From Tethya wilhelma (Eukaryota; Porifera; Demospongiae; Tethyida; Tethyidae), in NCBI GenBank assembly GCA_964030475.1, contig CAXIPT010000004.1:3149455-3213454 (forward strand): a stretch of 64,000 nucleotides of DNA. The letters are read 5' to 3'. The notes under the pieces are model-generated. The model searched no databases and was not told the origin of the DNA. It saw nothing but the letters and a program-made list of their open reading frames with translations. Positions 57,025 to 64,000 of this stretch are shown here, in pieces. The translations under genes were made by a program, and so were the position numbers. Positions within the stretch are counted from its first letter, which is position 1, and every line of letters starts with the position of its first letter.

Positions 57025-57385
57025 ATCTTGCTTATCACAGAAAACGTGAAACTATTTCTCTTCTTTGCCAGTCAGTCCTCTAGTTCTCACTCCACGTGGG
57101 TGCAATGAGGATATCCCGGCTCATTATTGTATTGATCTAAGCTGCACGTGCCGGTGGTAAGCGCATGCGCGATTGTCGAATTTGAGCGTGCTTATCAATA
57201 CAATCTCTATCGCGCTTGCTTTGAATGAAGGTCTCTGGCTTCCCACCCCCTACGGCCATAATTATGTCGGTTGTAACCACAAAAGTAGCGGCAAAATTGG
57301 CGGCAAAAACACATTCACTTCTGTTTTTCTCACAAACTGGTTACTCTGACTGTTTCTATACTGACAGACTCTTCGCATTGTGGCA
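57025..57385. promoter_or_regulatory. Bidirectional promoter of RRP15 and thymidylate synthase
   Basis: 361 bp between the two start codons, GC-richer than its surroundings. It contains GCGCATGCGC at 57161-57170, the palindromic NRF-1-type site, plus CACGTG-like cores (TCCACGTGGG, GCACGTGC). Two proliferation-linked genes sharing one short region suggest co-regulation (inference). Confidence 0.65.
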
Positions 57386-61457
<4,072 letters not shown>

Positions 61458-62123
61458 ACATTTATCACTGAACACAATGACATTGTCTGGGCTTCACAAT
61501 GTACTGTACAGTTTCAGTTACGTACCTTTCTCTACTTTCATTTTCCAGATAGTTTAACTGATTACAATTAAAGTATTCCAATTAAAATTAAATCATTCTA
61601 ATGCATAAACAGAGTTCACAGTTCATAGTTTGAATAATATTGATTGTACCTACTACACAATGTGCCCTCTGTGTATAAAATCAAAAATTAGGTTTTCAAT
61701 TCATTTTGCGGATATAATTATAGCCTCGTATACGTATACCCAGGCTCTCTCCTTTTACCTTACACTAATGGTAAGATTGACAAAAAGCTCCTGATCATTT
61801 AACCATGCCAATTGGCAACCCATGACATATCATGGCCACAATGTTCACTGTGATTATTATAATAATTACAGTGCATACTTATATTATATAATTATGATAA
61901 TATGTTAATGTAAAGGTACAATACATAACCGGATACCAGTGAATACCATGCACATAAACTAACTACCATCTGTGCACAAGTAGCTACCACTAATAGTCTA
62001 TTAGTATAATGTATTACCTAATTAATGACATGAGAAAAAAAAAATCTATACTACAGTTGCATGGGATGCAATCAATATCTTCATATACACATGTGACCGT
62101 AATCATTACATTGTATGGTACTT
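61458..62123. other. Convergent 3' spacer between TYMS and the ATP-grasp gene
   Basis: AT-rich; the early part should hold the thymidylate synthase 3' UTR (ATTAAA-type signals at about 61565-61595). No gene or clear repeat seen. Confidence 0.5.
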
Positions 62124-63443
62124 TTATATACTGTTGGATAGCTGAGACACAATCTTCTTGGCCTTTTCCAACAGTTGTGTGCGGTTGGCGCCAAATAAAA
62201 CAAAATTTCCAACCTGTGTACCACGTGGTACGTGTGAATCTTCATCCACAAGGAGTGTTATACCGGCTGACTGTTCGCATGAAACATTGTATATCTCTTC
62301 CTTTTCTCCAATCGTACGTGCCAGTGATAAATTCAAAATATCCGAAGCTTTTCCTTCCCTGTTGGTATACCAGCGAAATCGCCCACAAACTTCAGATGGA
62401 ACCTGTTTTCTCTGGGGAGACTCTTCGTAACACTTTTCATCTTCTCCACAAGCAAGATACGTCATTGCTTTATACACGGAACTATCGTAAAGCTTCTTGT
62501 AAATGCCCATGGTGGATGGTGTACAGCGACCATTGACTTCAATAATATCGATTCGTTCACCACGCTTCCACAGGTCTACGTTGAAGAATGTACTCTTAAG
62601 CTTGTGATTCTTGACCACATCTTGTGTGTAGCTCACAATGGCTTCAATAGCACTGGCATCCTCCATTGTAGGTATGAAGAATCCTACAAGGTTTTCATTT
62701 CCAACAGGTACGGCTATGCTGTCGTATGTAGCCCAATGATGGATTTCTCCTTTGCTGTCTGCCCATCCTTCAAAACAGTGATAGTACCCTTTATCGTCTA
62801 CGTACTCTTCAACCACAGCAGAAGCAACAGCTGCAAGGGGATACTTTTCCAGGTCAAGGTATTGGCGAAAAAGGGGTTGAAATGCTTTGGTGAGGCTAGG
62901 AAGGCTTTGACAATACGAGGTCAGCTTTTCTTCAAGCTCGGAGAATGTGTTTAGCTTTGAGACACCTACTGATCCTGTTAGCGCTGATGGCTTTATAAAG
63001 CAAGGAAAATGACTGCGAAGTCTGTCAATCTTTAGCTGTTGAGGTTCTCTTGGAATAGTAACACTTTCACACCATAGCTTGCTAGGTTCAGCAAGTCGAG
63101 AGTAGTACTTGTGATGACAGATGAATTCGCCTTCAAAGCTTGGTCCAGGAAGACCTGTTTCTTGACACACTGCAGCTGCAGTAAGTGCCATGTTATCATA
63201 GCTGAAGAGAATACCTGTTATGTTGTTTTGGCGAACATAATCCACAGCTTTCTTGACAAATCCAAGGAAATTTAAACCATCAGAGTACTCATTGGAGGGT
63301 AGGACAGATCCATATACCATGGAGGAATCTGGCTCTAGGAAATGGAAGGTGTACTCTTTCATGGAGTCACGGATCATGCGCACCGCTGTGCGATCTTGGT
63401 ATCTCGGTCCAAGAACAAGTACTTCGTGTCTGATCTTCGCCAT
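62124..63443 (-). CDS. ATP-grasp family ligase, intronless
   Basis: A single 439-aa frame starts at an ATG (63441-63443). ATP-grasp enzymes join a carboxylate to an amine or thiol through an acyl-phosphate. The order fits the fold: an N-terminal Rossmann-like part (HEVLVLGPRY ... ITGILFSYDN), then FIKPSALTGSVGVSKL with the ATP-binding Lys and Gly-rich loop. VVEEYVDDKGYYHCFEGW follows, then the metal-binding end FFNVDLW...IDIIEVNGRCTPS with acidic and Asn ligands. The substrate cannot be told; its layout recalls carnosine-synthase-like and bacterial amino-acid ligases. Lack of introns in an intron-rich neighbourhood makes bacterial origin or retroposition possible (inference). Confidence 0.85.
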   Translation of the reverse strand: MAKIRHEVLVLGPRYQDRTAVRMIRDSMKEYTFHFLEPDSSMVYGSVLPSNEYSDGLNFLGFVKKAVDYVRQNNITGILFSYDNMALTAAAVCQETGLPGPSFEGEFICHHKYYSRLAEPSKLWCESVTIPREPQQLKIDRLRSHFPCFIKPSALTGSVGVSKLNTFSELEEKLTSYCQSLPSLTKAFQPLFRQYLDLEKYPLAAVASAVVEEYVDDKGYYHCFEGWADSKGEIHHWATYDSIAVPVGNENLVGFFIPTMEDASAIEAIVSYTQDVVKNHKLKSTFFNVDLWKRGERIDIIEVNGRCTPSTMGIYKKLYDSSVYKAMTYLACGEDEKCYEESPQRKQVPSEVCGRFRWYTNREGKASDILNLSLARTIGEKEEIYNVSCEQSAGITLLVDEDSHVPRGTQVGNFVLFGANRTQLLEKAKKIVSQLSNSI

Positions 63444-63747
63444 CTAGCTGGCTAGCTAGCATGCGCATGCGCATACGTACAAATCATGAATGGACCTCAA
63501 CACAATACAGGTAAGTAACTGTAATCATAGATAATAATAGCTAGTACCCGAGGTGGATGCTGTAATCATAGATAATAATATATACGCTTCGCGTAGATTG
63601 GAAACGCCTCCGTACGTATACCGGAAAATCGCGCTCCGCAAACACTGCACCGTTATGGCATGGTTTTTTCTTTGTTATTTTTGTGATGATTGTTTTGTGT
63701 GTGTGTTGTTCCCCCTTCCCCCCTTTGCGCCTATGGTGGCGTGGAAA

Positions 63748-63783
<36 letters not shown>

Positions 63784-64000
63784 GATAATGGCGCCAAAGT
63801 AGAATCCGGGTCTGGGAACGAGGGTAAACGAACAATTACTAATTACTAATACTAAGTACTAATTTCTGTATATAATTTGTCTCCTATTCTGCACCGTTTT
63901 GCACGCTTACTGTCTACCTAGAAAACTTGAAGTTTACATGACCCAGAAAAGGTGCCTTAGTGACTTCAAAAATTAAGATGTAAAAGCCTAGATTTGCAGT
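63444..64000. promoter_or_regulatory. ATP-grasp promoter region with NRF-1-like site and (AAT)n repeat
   Basis: GCATGCGCATGCGC at 63459-63472, only 16 bp before the start codon, is a tandem NRF-1-type palindrome. Further right are two copies of AATCATAGATAATAATA (about 63523 and 63563) and an (AAT)n tract at 63748-63783. No coding exon recognised to the window edge. Confidence 0.5.

Overview
The window is animal nuclear DNA, most likely from a sponge (probably a demosponge). Genes have many exons with ordinary GT-AG introns, and the DNA is AT-rich and full of dinucleotide repeats. It carries metazoan genes (liprin-alpha, myotrophin, TRAF-like, DEATH/NACHT/LRR receptors of the type expanded in sponges) next to a phage-type lysozyme fused to a granulin-like domain. 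The sponge assignment is inference. No bacterial operons, CRISPR array or autonomous transposase was seen. Exon models were built by hand from splice signals and reading-frame continuity.

Layout. 1-243: 3' end of an unidentified plus-strand gene. 630-1175: small orphan gene (-). 2133-20193: complete 26-exon liprin-alpha gene (-), with an in-frame tandem duplication of two exons and, nested in one intron, an intronless secreted granulin/GH24 muramidase gene (10867-11811). 22560-23360: dead copy of the promoter and first two exons of the RING gene that lies 20 kb to the right. 23754-40000: an inserted-looking block with two paralogous secreted VHL-beta-domain genes (-) and two NLR genes (-), one truncated in NACHT and one lacking its DEATH exon. 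41745-41905: dead copy of liprin exon 1. 43591-48700: RING-H2 E3 ligase gene (+) with SUMO-interaction-like motifs. Then follow a TRAF-like gene (-), myotrophin (+), RRP15 (-) and thymidylate synthase (+) sharing a short divergent promoter, and an intronless ATP-grasp enzyme (-).

Main structural point: liprin-alpha and the RING gene look like former head-to-head neighbours. Their shared 5' region now exists twice in direct orientation (about 20.0-23.4 kb and 41.7-44.1 kb), on either side of the VHL-beta/NLR block. Each copy keeps only the half still attached to a gene body. This fits a block inserted with duplication of its target.

The most unusual proteins are the two secreted VHL-beta proteins. 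They align without gaps to the hydroxyproline-binding strand region of pVHL and keep its pocket residues (with Ser to Thr at one position), although they have signal peptides. With the granulin-muramidase and the NLRs they give the left two thirds of the window an innate-immunity or extracellular-recognition flavour. That functional link is inference. Introns and spacers hold several non-autonomous foldback or palindromic repeat families.
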